From Paraphysomonas bandaiensis (Eukaryota; Chrysophyceae), in contig CBFFRP010000455.1 of the NCBI GenBank assembly GCA_965644295.1, positions 1-64,000 on the forward strand: a DNA stretch of 64,000 bases, in the 5' to 3' direction. This document shows, in pieces, positions 21,765 through 33,600 of the stretch. The translations under genes and the position numbers were made by a program. Numbering within the stretch: position 1 is the stretch's first letter; each line of letters begins with the position of its first letter. Below the pieces are notes generated by a model that was not told where the DNA came from, made no database searches, and saw only the letters and a list, made by a program, of their open reading frames with translations.

Positions 21765-23198
21765 GTTTGTCACCTTCTGTGCATATGTGAACTTATCTTA
21801 AGATATTAAATATGAGTTATATGGGCTTCGAATTCTTGAGTCTAACGATGTATGTATCCCATTTGTATGTCCCTCTATAGAGAAAATGCATGGACAACTA
21901 CCCTGCGACTTAAGTCGTGGTAGATTGGCCATTATACATATTTTCCAATTCTTGTCCCAAATAGGAGTAATATAGATGTAGCAACACGTGCGCGAAAAAA
22001 TATCATCTAGTAGTGATGTGCGCTACACACAATCGAATAGTCGTGTGTGAATTCAATGTCGATAGTGTAGATCCCAATATGCTAGCTCAGTATTCTTGCT
22101 TGAATCCACCTATACCGCTACAATTTTCCTTTAGTCGTGTTTGTTGAAGTGGTATTCATGAGACGGCACCTTGAAGGCGCGCACAGAGGATAATAGCTTA
22201 ACATTTTTACTATTTTTCTTTTCTGAGTAAATGTACATAATTGGAGAGAGTAAATAGCTATTCTTATCTAATAGCGCAACAACCCCAAGTATTATCCAGT
22301 TATTTAAAATTTTAGCTGTATGACAATCAGGAAGATTACTCTCTAAATAGTAGTTTGCATAGATTTATTCATCCATGTCCATGTTTTAAATCTTCTCCCG
22401 TTCCCATAATAGTTATTAGATTTGACATTTATGGTGCTTTTTATTAAATAGGTGGGTTGAATGCCACATACATGTTGACTAAGATAGGTGGGGTTTACTT
22501 ATTCTATACTCCTATTATAAAGCGTATTAGATTTCAAAATACAAGAATTTAACAGATCAGGAACAAATATCAGTTTAACTTCTTCCTCATTCGACTTGAT
22601 TTGGTGTGAAAACTTCGCTGTATGAAAGCTACGACAATTTACGTCCATATTTTTGAAATAAGCCAGTCTGATAAGCCAACACCAGTCCTATTAAAGTACG
22701 ATATCAATCTGTTAAATTGAACACCTGGTAGGTAATCTGAAATTACAACTTAGATTGAATAATGCTTCTAAGAAATATCTGATCCTTCTATAGATCAAAA
22801 CGACAATTTCGCACGCTTTAAAATAATAACTTTGGTGTTCCAAGCTTACATCAATGTGCTATTAATTGGCAACTTAAACATTAATTTCACAAATCCCAGC
22901 ACACCAAACTGGAGAAATATAGCGGCTCATACAATCAAAATATGGTTATAATATATTGCAGTTGACAACATATTATATGTACACTCCAATCACCACTATG
23001 AAATGTGATATCAAGCAATCAAACTACAGACGCATGTCGCATATATATACATACAACCATAGATAGCCTATGCATTATTGTAGAGTTAGATAAGCATTCC
23101 TATATGGGTACAAGATACAGAGTTTGACAACTCATTGATATGGATAAGTGATTGTGTTAACTCCAAGCATTATATGTCCCAGTCGACACTGATTATGT
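21765..23198. other. Long AT-rich intergenic region
   Basis: About 1.4 kb with no protein-like frame, RNA gene or repeat matching elsewhere in the window that I could detect. Confidence 0.5.
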
Positions 23199-23415
23199 AC
23201 GTATGTATGTATGTATGTATGTATGTATGTATGTATGTATGTATGTATGTATGTATGTATGTATGTATGTATGTATGTATGTATGTATGTATGTATGTAT
23301 GTATGTACTGTATGTAGTAATGTATGTATGTATGTATGTATGTATGTATGTATGTATGTATGTATGTATGTATGTATGTATGTATGTATGTACTGTATGT
23401 AGTAATGTATGTGTG
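23199..23415. repeat. Two ATGT arrays separated by a duplicated spacer
   Basis: Two runs of ATGT (about 23201-23307 and 23320-23392). Each is followed by the same TGTACTGTATGTAGTAATGT spacer, so array plus spacer was itself duplicated. It lies ~300 bp upstream of the ankyrin gene start at 23700. Confidence 0.93.
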
Positions 23416-23699
23416 TGTACCTAGCGACGTCTGTATGTTTGTATGTGTGTATGTCTAGATGCGTGTAGGTACCACGGGTACGTACATGACGGTAACTCCG
23501 TCCGTGTTCTTGGTTGAAGAAATATCTTTTCTGTGGTCTGTCCCCATGTATGATATAACCATATAGGAATTCCTACTGCCCTTGCGATAGATGTATGTGT
23601 ATGTGTATGTGTAGGTATATTTATACTCTCATCTCATTATTTTACAGTATATTAACACTCTATTAGTCTCATATATCTGTGTATATTATCAGTATTGAT

Positions 23700-24287
23700 A
23701 TGTCTAATGATGAATGGAATTGTTATTCTGCTGCTGAGTGTGGTGACTTGAATGAACTGAAGCGGCTTCGTTCACTGGACCCTCCATGTCCCTGGGATGA
23801 AAGAACTTGCAGTGGTGCTGCAGGGGGTGGACACTTTGATGTTCTGAAGTGGCTTCGCTCACAGGACCCACCATGTCCATGGGATGAAAGAACTTGCAGT
23901 TCTGCTGCTGGTAGATATGGACAGTTGGATATGCTGAAATGGCTTCGTTCACAAGACCCTCCATGTCCATGGGATGAAAGAACGTGCGCTCATGCTGCAG
24001 CGTGTGGAGATTTGAAGGTACTAAAGTGGGCTCGTTCACAGGACCCTCCATGTCCATGGGGTGTAAACACTTGCACTGCTGCTTCTAGAAATGGACAGTT
24101 GGATGCTCTGGTGTGGCTTCGTTCACAGGACCCTCCATGTCCCTGGAATGAACTGACTTGGAAAGCTGCTGCAGAAGAAGATTTTTTGCATATTCTGATG
24201 TGGCTTCGTTCACTGGACCCTCCATGCCCTGGGATAAGCGGACCTTATGCGGAGTTGCAACCGACAGTAGGGTCTGGTAGCCATTAA
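23700..24287 (+). CDS. DPPCPWDE-type ankyrin repeat protein, C-terminally frameshifted
   Basis: ATG at 23700 (MSNDEWNCYSAAECGDLNEL) opens 195 codons with about six units of the same repeat as the gene at 10009-11370 (FDVLKWLRSQDPPCPWDERT). It has no F-box. The last unit reads DPPCPG where the others read DPPCPW; comparison of CCATGCCCTGGG with CCATGTCCCTGG in the previous unit shows one base missing near 24226. In the other frame the repeat continues briefly as WDKRTLCGVATDS and then meets TAG. The gene is therefore a short or decaying paralogue; whether it is expressed is unknown. Repeat E-like sequence follows at once. Confidence 0.65.
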   Translation: MSNDEWNCYSAAECGDLNELKRLRSLDPPCPWDERTCSGAAGGGHFDVLKWLRSQDPPCPWDERTCSSAAGRYGQLDMLKWLRSQDPPCPWDERTCAHAAACGDLKVLKWARSQDPPCPWGVNTCTAASRNGQLDALVWLRSQDPPCPWNELTWKAAAEEDFLHILMWLRSLDPPCPGISGPYAELQPTVGSGSH

Positions 24288-24427
24288 GCTTTATAATGGC
24301 GGGGAAATGGGCCCATTAAAATGGGCCATCAATGACATTTACTGATAAGTGATATATGCTATAAATAATTAAATGTTTTTAAGATATAGTATCTTTTTTA
24401 CTCTCCGAAATTTATTTTTCTAGTTGA
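24288..24427. repeat. Repeat E-related fragment
   Basis: Contains the palindromic ATGGGCCCATT and AATGGGCCAT motifs related to 8290-8360, followed by AT-rich sequence. Confidence 0.45.
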
Positions 24428-24600
24428 TGGAAAGGGAAACATGGCATCCCTGAAATCTGCGCGAATTACATGTACAAGTCATGCATTACTATCCCGCATA
24501 AACACAACAAAGGCGAATACGAATGGGGCGGCAACCACATCTGCGCGCGATCTATGTTGTCAGTCAGCTACGTTGGTACCATTGGTGGGCCATACTAGGT
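24428..24600. repeat. Dispersed repeat B, copy 2
   Basis: Matches 12597-12790 through the landmarks CTGCGCGAATTAC, TCATGCATTACTAT, GGGGCGGCAAC and GATCTATG. Its left third is missing. Confidence 0.7.
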
Positions 24601-24637
24601 GCCTATAGGTACTTCATGCATACCTATTAGGTAACTA

Positions 24638-24930
24638 GCTATATGTATTCCTAGCGACCCTACCAACAGGTAGGTGCCTATTTCTTATCTCTCACCATCT
24701 GTAGGTACCATAAAATCATACCTATATGTGCCTCGTATTACTTATTGGTTAGTTGTTATTTACCAATAGGTGACTCAGCCCGCAGCCCACATTACCTATA
24801 AGGACCATCATATTTATATTACATGTTACATGCCGTCATCATCATTATTAGAGCCACTGGCACTAGATATACTATTACTTTTGTGTTCTGAAAGTAAGAA
24901 GTCATCAGTGTCAGAGTCGATCATGTTATT
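24638..24930. repeat. Repeat F, left copy (two parts)
   Basis: Positions 24640-24815 match 25936-26105 (CCTAGCGACCCTACCAACAG, GGTACCATAAAATCATACCT), and 24828-24930 match 26339-26440 (TGCCGTCATCATCATTATTA). The two parts lie close together here but ~235 bp apart in the right copy. No coding function is apparent, although a short frame through the second part is conserved in both copies. Confidence 0.78.
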
Positions 24931-25047
24931 AGGTCGCAACAATTACACTTTCTGTGAAGTTGATGTTACCAGAGTCATGGAGCGTATCCTCACGTCTGGA
25001 ATATGGCATTGGCGACTCTTACCGACCCCATGATCACTGATTTCTAA

Positions 25048-25710
25048 TCATTTTGCCATCAATGGACGCTAGAGAATTATACTGCGCTCCGTGACCGACT
25101 CTATGGTAATAATCTGGATCGTGCACCTGGATACTGGAAGGTTAATGGTGCCTTACTTCCGCACAAACTGGCTCATCCAAGGTCAAGGCACAAGGAATGC
25201 CTGCGGAAACTCCTAACTGATCCAACTCTCCCGATTTGGAGCTCCGCCACTCCAAAGAAACTCTCTCGCAGAGCCTGGAATACCTCCCTTCCGCAGGTTG
25301 AACGATTCTGGTCAGGAGCAATTACCGAAGCTCAAATGGAAAGCGTTTTCGGAACACACTACCATTGCTCCCTCAATACGCGTGGATAACGTACCATTGA
25401 AACAGCAATTGTTACCCTCCTTCAACCGCTTTATACGGCAGCCAATCAAATGCACCAAGATCGCAGTGGGAGTTATGCTGCTGCCACCAAGAAGGGGCAA
25501 CAAAGACTCCTCCCTAGACTGAGGCAGCGACGTGGACACACACGAAGGCCCCCCAGCTCGCGCTCAAAATGCAGTAATATGCGATTTAAATTGAGCAACT
25601 CCCAGCGAAAGCCACGGGTTCTCCGCTTACTGCGCGTACAGCGGAGACCTAATGCGGTCCCGCCATCCCCGCCCCAGCAGAGACGCCACAACGCCAACTC
25701 CTTCAACTGA
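25048..25710 (+). pseudogene. Transposable-element-like coding remnant with one in-frame stop
   Basis: A continuous frame of about 221 codons is interrupted only by a TAA at 25387-25389. It reads WTLENYTALRDRLYGNNLDR, later WSSATPKKLSRRAWNT and VERFWSGAITEAQMESVFG, and after the stop RTIETAIVTLLQPLYTAANQ followed by a basic Arg-rich tail. I do not recognise the family. It is followed directly by sequence (25738-25921) matching the 3' end of dispersed element A, so it is probably the 3' part of that element's protein gene. No start codon is present and the 5' part is missing. Confidence 0.55.
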
Positions 25711-25737
25711 CGTCCGCAGAGAGCCTCTCCCCCTCAC

Positions 25738-25921
25738 ACAAGAACGGAAGTGGTTGTACCTTGATGCTTGCGGCGACGCACAAGGAGCTTATGTAGCGTT
25801 AAATAGTAGGATATGAGAATTTACAGTTACTGGTAGAGGTCGATCTAGCTTGACTAGTCTTCATCTAACTGCTTATCTAGTTTCGATTCTTGACGCCTAC
25901 TACAAATAATAAGACTTCCGC
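25738..25921 (+). mobile_element. 3' end of dispersed element A, copy 3
   Basis: Matches 50893-51080 (CGGAAGTGG, TTGCGGCGACGCACAA, GCGTTAAATAGTAGGAT, ending AATAATAAGACTT). Unlike the copy at 50 kb it is preceded by protein-like sequence, so it appears to be a 5'-truncated but less internally deleted copy. Confidence 0.7.
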
Positions 25922-25935
25922 ACTGCATACGTGCT

Positions 25936-26440
25936 AGGTATCTAGCTATAGGTATTCCTAGCGACCCTACCAACAGGTAAGTGCCTATTTCTTATTTCTC
26001 ACCACCTGTAGGTACCATAAAATCATACCTAGTATAGGTGCCTCGTATTACCAATAGGTGACTCAGCCCTCAGCCCACATTACCTATAAGGACCATCACA
26101 TTTATAGGGGTCTTGGTCATAGGTATTACCTATAGGTGAGTTGTCATATACCTATAGGTGCTAGCGCATATTGCCTATAAGTATCGGACAGATAGCCTAT
26201 CTACTATCTACCTAGTACCACACAGATAAAGTACTGTGCCTGTCTGGCAAGCAATAAATTCCATAGTAAGTCGTATTTTTGTTGTGAAGAATAACTATTC
26301 ACGTCACTTATATATACCAGGGGAATATATTATAGAATTACATGCCGTCATCATCATTATTAGAGCCACTGGCACTAGATATACTAGTACTTTTGTCTTC
26401 TGAAAGTAAGAAGCCATCAGTGTCAGAGTTGATAGTGTTC
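25936..26440. repeat. Repeat F, right copy (two parts)
   Basis: Direct-repeat partner of 24638-24930. Together the two copies bracket the element A remnant. Between the two parts it contains multiple CTATAGGT/ACCTATAGG short palindromic runs (26100-26200). Confidence 0.75.
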
Positions 26441-26928
26441 TTTGTAGAATGGTTATTTTCTTGCATAGTATTGTGCTGCATTTCTATTGCACCAGAGTCA
26501 TTCCTGTTCATAGATACCTCGCTATCGTCGGCCTTATTATAGTCAGCATTTACCGAATCATTCTACTCGCAACAATCGAAGCTTTTCTTGGAATATACCA
26601 AAATTCGGCCCTCTCGCTATAAAATCATGAGTACAATCTGGAATAACTCGCACCATCTCAATCAATTATATGTAGCATAATATCTGCTGCCATCAGCGAT
26701 TGTAAAGTACCTCTACATTGTATTTGCAAAAGAACAAAACTACTCACTCATCACAATGAATCCATACACTCAGCAATAGAGATGCTTGCAGTCGTCATAT
26801 GATGATAGTTGTGACACTGATATTACTAGTAATTGAACTGGTTGATTATCTCTACTATCATCTCTGTTATGATCTGTTGGTGTTCATTATTATGCAAGGG
26901 GTTCATATATAGCACCACACACATACAG

Positions 26929-26930
<2 letters not shown>
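26441..26930. other. Intergenic, nothing recognised
   Basis: AT-rich spacer between repeat F and the ATGT array. Confidence 0.5.
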
Positions 26931-26959
<29 letters not shown>

Positions 26960-27051
26960 TGTATGTATGTATGTATGTATGTATGTATGTATATGTATGT
27001 AGGTATGTATGTATGTATGTATGTATGTATGTATGTATGTATGTATGTATG

Positions 27052-27082
<31 letters not shown>

Positions 27083-27492
27083 GTATGTATGTATGTATGT
27101 ATGTATGTATGTATGTATGTATGTATGTATGTATGTATGTATGTATGCATGTATGTATGTATGTATGTATGTATGTATGTATGTATGTGTATGTAGGTAT
27201 GTATGTATGTATGTATGTATGTATGTATGTATGTATGTATGTATGTATGTATGTATGTATGTATGTATGTATGTATGTATGTATGTATGTATGTATGTAT
27301 GCATGTATGTATGTATGTATGTATGTATGTATGTATGTATGTATGTATGTATGTATGTATGTATGTATGTATGTATGTATGTATGTATGTATGTATGTAT
27401 GTATGTATGTATGTATGTATGTATGTATGTATGTATGTATGTATGTATGTATGTATGTATGTATGTATGTATGTATGTATGTATGTATGTAG
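26931..27492. repeat. ATGT microsatellite (about 140 units, few variants)
   Basis: A 560-bp array with a few variant units (GTATATGT, AGGTATGT, GCATGT). The TGTATGTAGGTATG variant occurs twice (26993 and 27187), showing internal duplication. It ends ~137 bp before the start codon at 27630. Confidence 0.97.
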
Positions 27493-27629
27493 TATGTGTA
27501 TTATTGGACTGTTACTCTGTCTATTCCATCTCGCAACTTGCTGCTTAGTAGAATTCATAATCTAATTCCTCCTTATTACTGTCTTTATGATCTCTGAGAG
27601 TCTATTGCATTCCACACTCAAGTCCTGAT

Positions 27630-30600
27630 ATGGGCGCTATAATCTCCTCTGAAACAAAAGTCATTCAAGACATCTCTAACTGTAAGTCCATTCCACGCAT
27701 CAGTCACAGCATAACACTGTTATAGGGACATACACTAAAGTATGTGATATATGTCAAGAGTATGCAAGAGGGAAGTATGGGTTCATGTTAGACTATAGAG
27801 CAGTTCAACAGCTCACTGGCATGAACGCAGCTGATAGTGAGTCTGTAGTTACTGTACTATCTAAAGATGGGGGCATGTAAGTTGATATTTAACATCAATT
27901 ATTGAGTGTTCTCTATGTTAACTTCTATCGTTAGTGTAAATTCATTATCATTGATTATCACTCTACATATGCTTGGTGAGTGTGAGTCCCTGCCGACCCG
28001 TGTGGGAAACATATTCGACACTGGGGACTTTGCAGGCACGGGTGATATGAATCGTGACGAGCTGGTATGTATAATCTGGTATATTCAGATGTATATTCAT
28101 GTTGAATGCAATAAACAGGCCGTTCTGTTGCTATGTATTGCCTTCACCAGTGCAGCATTGCTGGGTATGAAAGAGAACTGTCCAACTGAGGAGAACATGG
28201 AGATCTTAGCTGGTGACGTATATCTCTATTTGGAAAAGAGCCAGTCTAAACGTGTATCGAGAGAGGAATTTGTTGAGTGGGCAGTGAATTCTGTAGAAAA
28301 TCTGTCCGAACCGACTCTAGGGGTCATCTTCCGAGAAGTTTTTCTACAGCAGTCAAGGAGTAAACTGAGGCGAAGTGAAAGTGGCATGCTATCAGAAGGA
28401 AAGAAGCCAGTATTAGAAAGTAGCACAACGGTGGAGATAGTTGAATTACTTGATAATGTGGCTGGCGGGTACTTGGAGATATATTCTATTGCCCTCACTA
28501 ATATCCGAAATAGACGTACGTGTCGTAATGTACAATGCGTTTTCGATCGTGTTGTGTAGTTGCTGTGGCTATGTCATAATGTGCGATACCTTTGCGTAGT
28601 TGAGTAGTGGGGATCGCACATTATACAATCACTCATGTAAAATGCGATATATGGTGCCATCAGTAATCTCTGTTATTTTAGGAGGAAAAGAACACGACCC
28701 TTATGTCGAATTTATGGTCGGTGATGGCAAGGTTTGGACACAGATCACTCCGATTCGACATAATGTCGGGCATTCAGTTGAGTGGAATGAACTTGACCTT
28801 TCTGGAAGCATCACCCCAAAGGAGATGCGACAAGAGGGTGTGAGCCTAAGAGTCATGGATCGCATTGAGGGTAAGGGCAAGGAGAGACTCATCGGTACAG
28901 GAAGAATCGCTTGCAGAGCGATGTTCGAGCATGTGGACCACTGGGTGGACATTGAGGGTGAAGTAGTCGATGCTTATGGAGACTACGCAGGTATTCACAA
29001 TATCATATCTGCCTTATATGAGTACTCGAGGTTAAAGATGGATTGATGCAATGCTCAGGGAATTATGCACTGAAGGCGCGATTCCGCATGAAACCACCTG
29101 AGAACCCCCAAGAAAATGGCTACCTTGATGTATGTCAGGTGGCGGTAACTCATCTATCAAATACCAGTAAGATATAGCGTAACACACGGCTTGACTGCTT
29201 AAAATATGATTAGGTGGAATACTGGAGGACCAGCATGACTTGGTTGTTGATATGAAAGTTGGGAACGGTCGAGCTTGGTCTCACGCTACAAACCCTGCTG
29301 TAGATGCAAAGAAAGATGCTGTATGGAATATAGCGATTTCAAGCCGCATCAGTCGGAAGGAGGTATTGACTGGACTGATTCATTTGCGCGTGAAGGCCAC
29401 AACTTCGTTCTCTACTGAGCTCATTGGAAGAGCGGTTGTGAGTGATACGGACCTGCTGTTCATTTCTGATAACCAATGGGTACAATTCATTGGGGAGCTT
29501 TTTTCCAAAGAGAATGGGATATGTGGACGCTATTCACTCACTGTAAAGTATCGCTTGGAGGACATGGAGGCCTGCTTCAACATAGTTCCGGCTGACCACA
29601 ATATTTCTGCTCCTCCTTGTTCTCGAATAAGAAAATCCATCGAGGAAAAGAGTGGTTATCTTGAAGTCCTCTTTTTGAATTTGCAACATCTACATAGTGA
29701 AGGTAGTGGTGTACATGTGCCAGTATATTCCAAAGTGAAATAATGTTTTATTATGGACAGAATATGTTGTATCACAAGGGATCTATGCTGAGATCCACCT
29801 AGGTGATGGGAAAACGTGGCGGTTCTGCACTGCGGCTAGGAAGGGTTGCTGGGAACTTGCTTCTTGGAATGGTCTTGATCTTTCGGGGAAAGTTTTGCAG
29901 TCACAACTGCTGAGCAGTCCTTTGATTGTCCGAGCCAAGGTTGAAGGGGACAAAACGGGCAGCTTCATCGGGAAAGCATCTATTGCATGCCAATCTCTGG
30001 TGGATAATGTAAATCGCATCATAGGGTTCCGAGGAAGGCTTGTAGACAAACATGGCAGCGAAGGGTGTGGCAACTATGACATTAAGGTTCGGTATCGAGA
30101 TGAGTCGTTTGACGATTCCGGGTACTTGGACGTATTCAATGTGGAGCTAAGAGAAATTGGCGGGGACATAGGTATGAATATAGGGTTCTCTGTAGTGTGT
30201 GCCAACTAGCGCCGCAGGAGGTAGCGGTCTAAACTTGAGCGTTGAAATCAGCGTCGGGGAGGGCACTACGTGGCGGCATGGTACAGAGGAAGTAGAAAAC
30301 GTCACAACGGAGGCGTCATGGTACACGCAGATATCCGGACCAATAACACAAGCTGAAATCGCGCAAGGGAGTATCGTATTACTCATAAAGCATAGAGGTG
30401 AATCTGGAGACCGAGTGATCAGTGAGACTGTAATCAGTGATGGCGACGAGTTGTTTACTCGTGAGAACAAATGGGTTCAGCTTGCTGGGAAAATAAGTAG
30501 TAATGTCGAAAGACTTCAACTGCAGTATTCCGTAGGCTGTAAATTTCGATTTGAAGATGTGTATCCTTCATTCCCACGACCTCCGGAAGTAGTTAAAGAA

Positions 30601-33600
30601 GCTGTGGAGGAACCGCATGTAGACGAAGTGGATATGTACGATCCCAATGCCGGATATTTAGATGTTTTCAAGTTAGACCTGACGAATTTGAAGAATAAAG
30701 GTGGTCACATGCTGTATTTCTACTCTGATTTTTACGTGCATTGCAGTTGGTATATTTGGAAAACAGTTTCCATATGCTGTTCTACGCGTTGGGTTTGGTG
30801 ACTCTTGGATGCATATACTTGAGCCTGTGACCAATGCTGGTCGTAAGGCATCATGGCGAAAGAATATAACGGGTTCAGTGAAACGAAGTGAAATTATTGA
30901 CGGAGAAGTTTACATCGATGTGAAATCTAAGAACTCGGCGTCTGACGATAAATTCATTGGTAGCGCTTTAATCAGTGATGGAGAGAAACTCTTTGAACAT
31001 GAGAATGAATGGGTTCAGCTCTTCGGCGACTTGGCTGACGAGAAAGGAAGGCCAGCGGGGAAATATTCCGTTAACATAAAGTTTCGTGGGGACCAAACGG
31101 AAGCGGAATTCCCGGAAAATCCTTTGGAGGAGTCAGTGGAGGAAGATAAACAACGGCGGAATTTCGTTTCGTCACATTCAACGAAAGCAGATATCCAGGA
31201 AATCGGGAAAGGTGATGACGAGGCACTGATTCCAGTAATTGACCCCACAAGTATTACTCCACGACACGGAGTGTTAGACGTTGCACTCATAAAATTAACG
31301 GACCTTAAAAACACCAGTATGTGGGCAGTATGGTTTTCTCAGTCAACTGATTGTATTGTTTAGGTGGAATTTTTGGTATCCGACAGAGCCCCTATGCAGA
31401 GCTGTCCGTTGGTAATAATTTAAAGTTTAAAACCGACCCCATTTTGCATGGCGGAAGTGAAGCTTCATGGCAGACTTGTGGTTCTTATCCCGTCATGAAC
31501 AGCAATATTGTAACACAGGGGCTGATTCTATATGTGCGGTCGAAGAATTCTTCTTCTGGCGATATAGAGATTGGTCATGCACTATTGAGTCACGGAGCTG
31601 AATTATTTGACAAAATAGATGAGTGGGTTGATATTCAAGGAGAAATAGAGGATGGTGATGGTAACTTTGCTGGTAAGTTTTCGGCCAGTTTACGGTACAG
31701 CAATGTGGGCAGTGAAGTTAGTGCGGCTGAGGTTGACCCATCTATATTGTCACCTGAGGAGCAGTGCGTGAGTGATAATCCAAACGTGGGGACATCAACC
31801 GCTTTATCGTCAGGTGGGTGTGAAGAGCCCGAATCAGTTGTTGACTCTACTGCGCCTGGATGCCTAGAGGTGCAACATGTGTCACTATGGCGTTTGAAAA
31901 ATACAGGTATAGTAGGATGTGGTGTGCGTTATATATGAAATTGTGAGGGTAACACTATTCTACCATGTAGAGGGTCTCCTTAGTGGCAAACAGGACCCAT
32001 TCGTGGAGCTGATTGTAGGAGACGGCACAGTGTGGAAGTACGTAAGTGATGTTAAGGAAAATTCTGGGGTCAGAGCTTCTTGGAATCTGAATATATCTGA
32101 GAGAATGGAGTTGTCAGCTTTGAAAGAGGGAATGTTAACGCTTCGTGTGATGGATCGGGACCCGAATAAAGATAAGCTCATTGGAAGATCTGCTGTTGAC
32201 TTACAAGCACTTTTCACTGGGTTAGATGAGTGGGTGGAAATTGAAGGCATACTGGTTGATGTCAATCAGCAGATGGCAGGGGAGTATATTCTTCGGATGC
32301 GTTACAGAACTAAGGAGGAGGATAGGGGGAAACTTCAAGTTCGAAAATTAGCAATGACTAGCTTAAAGAACACAGGTAGTACTGTGTGTATATAAGTTTT
32401 TAATTTGTTGTCTTAATTATACTTCTGTGAGACAGAGGGACTGTTTGAGGGGAAACAAGACCCTTACGCTGTCATGACACTCGGCAGCGGGTCGAAATGG
32501 AAGTTTCGAACCGATGTTTTGGAAGATGCTGGTGTCGAAGCCTCCTGGGACTTAAATATATCTGGCAGAGTAGGAGAAGACGACATAACCCAGGAATTAA
32601 TAATATGTGCGAAAGATAGCGACAGCAAGGGTGACAAAGTAATTGGACTTTCCCATGTTGATTTAGAACCTGTGCGATCTGGAGCTTCGCAATGGGTTGA
32701 TATTCAAGGAGAAATAGAGGATGGTGATGGTAACTTTGCTGGTAAGTTTTCGGCCAGTTTACGGTACAGCAATGTGGGCAGTGAAGTTAGTGCGGCTGAG
32801 GTTGACCCATCTATATTGTCACCTGAGGAGCAGTGCGTGAGTGATAATCCAAACGTGGGGACATCAACCGCTTTATCGTCAGGTGGGTGTGAAGAGCCCG
32901 AATCAGTTGTTGACTCTACTGCGCCTGGATGCCTAGAGGTGCAACATGTGTCACTATGGCGTTTGAAAAATACAGGTATAGTAGGATGTGGTGTGCGTTA
33001 TATATGAAATTGTGAGGGTAACACTATTCTACCATGTAGAGGGTCTCCTTAGTGGCAAACAGGACCCATTCGTGGAGCTGATTGTAGGAGACGGCACAGT
33101 GTGGAAGTACGTAAGTGATGTTAAGGAAAATTCTGGGGTCAGAGCTTCTTGGAATCTGAATATATCTGAGAGAATGGAGTTGTCAGCTTTGAAAGAGGGA
33201 ATGTTAACGCTTCGTGTGATGGATCGGGACCCGAATAAAGATAAGCTCATTGGAAGATCTGCTGTTGACTTACAAGCACTTTTCACTGGGTTAGATGAGT
33301 GGGTGGAAATTGAAGGCATACTGGTTGATGTCAATCAGCAGATGGCAGGGGAGTATATTCTTCGGATGCGTTACAGAACTAAGGAGGAGGATAGGGGGAA
33401 ACTTCAAGTTCGAAAATTAGCGATGACTAGCTTAAAGAACACAGGTAGTACTGTGTGTATATAAGTTTTTAATTTGTTGTCTTAATTATACTTCTGTGAG
33501 ACAGAGGGACTGTTTGAGGGGAAACAAGACCCTTACGCTGTCATGACACTCGGCAGCGGGTCGAAATGGAAGTTTCGAACCGATGTTTTGGAAGATGCTG

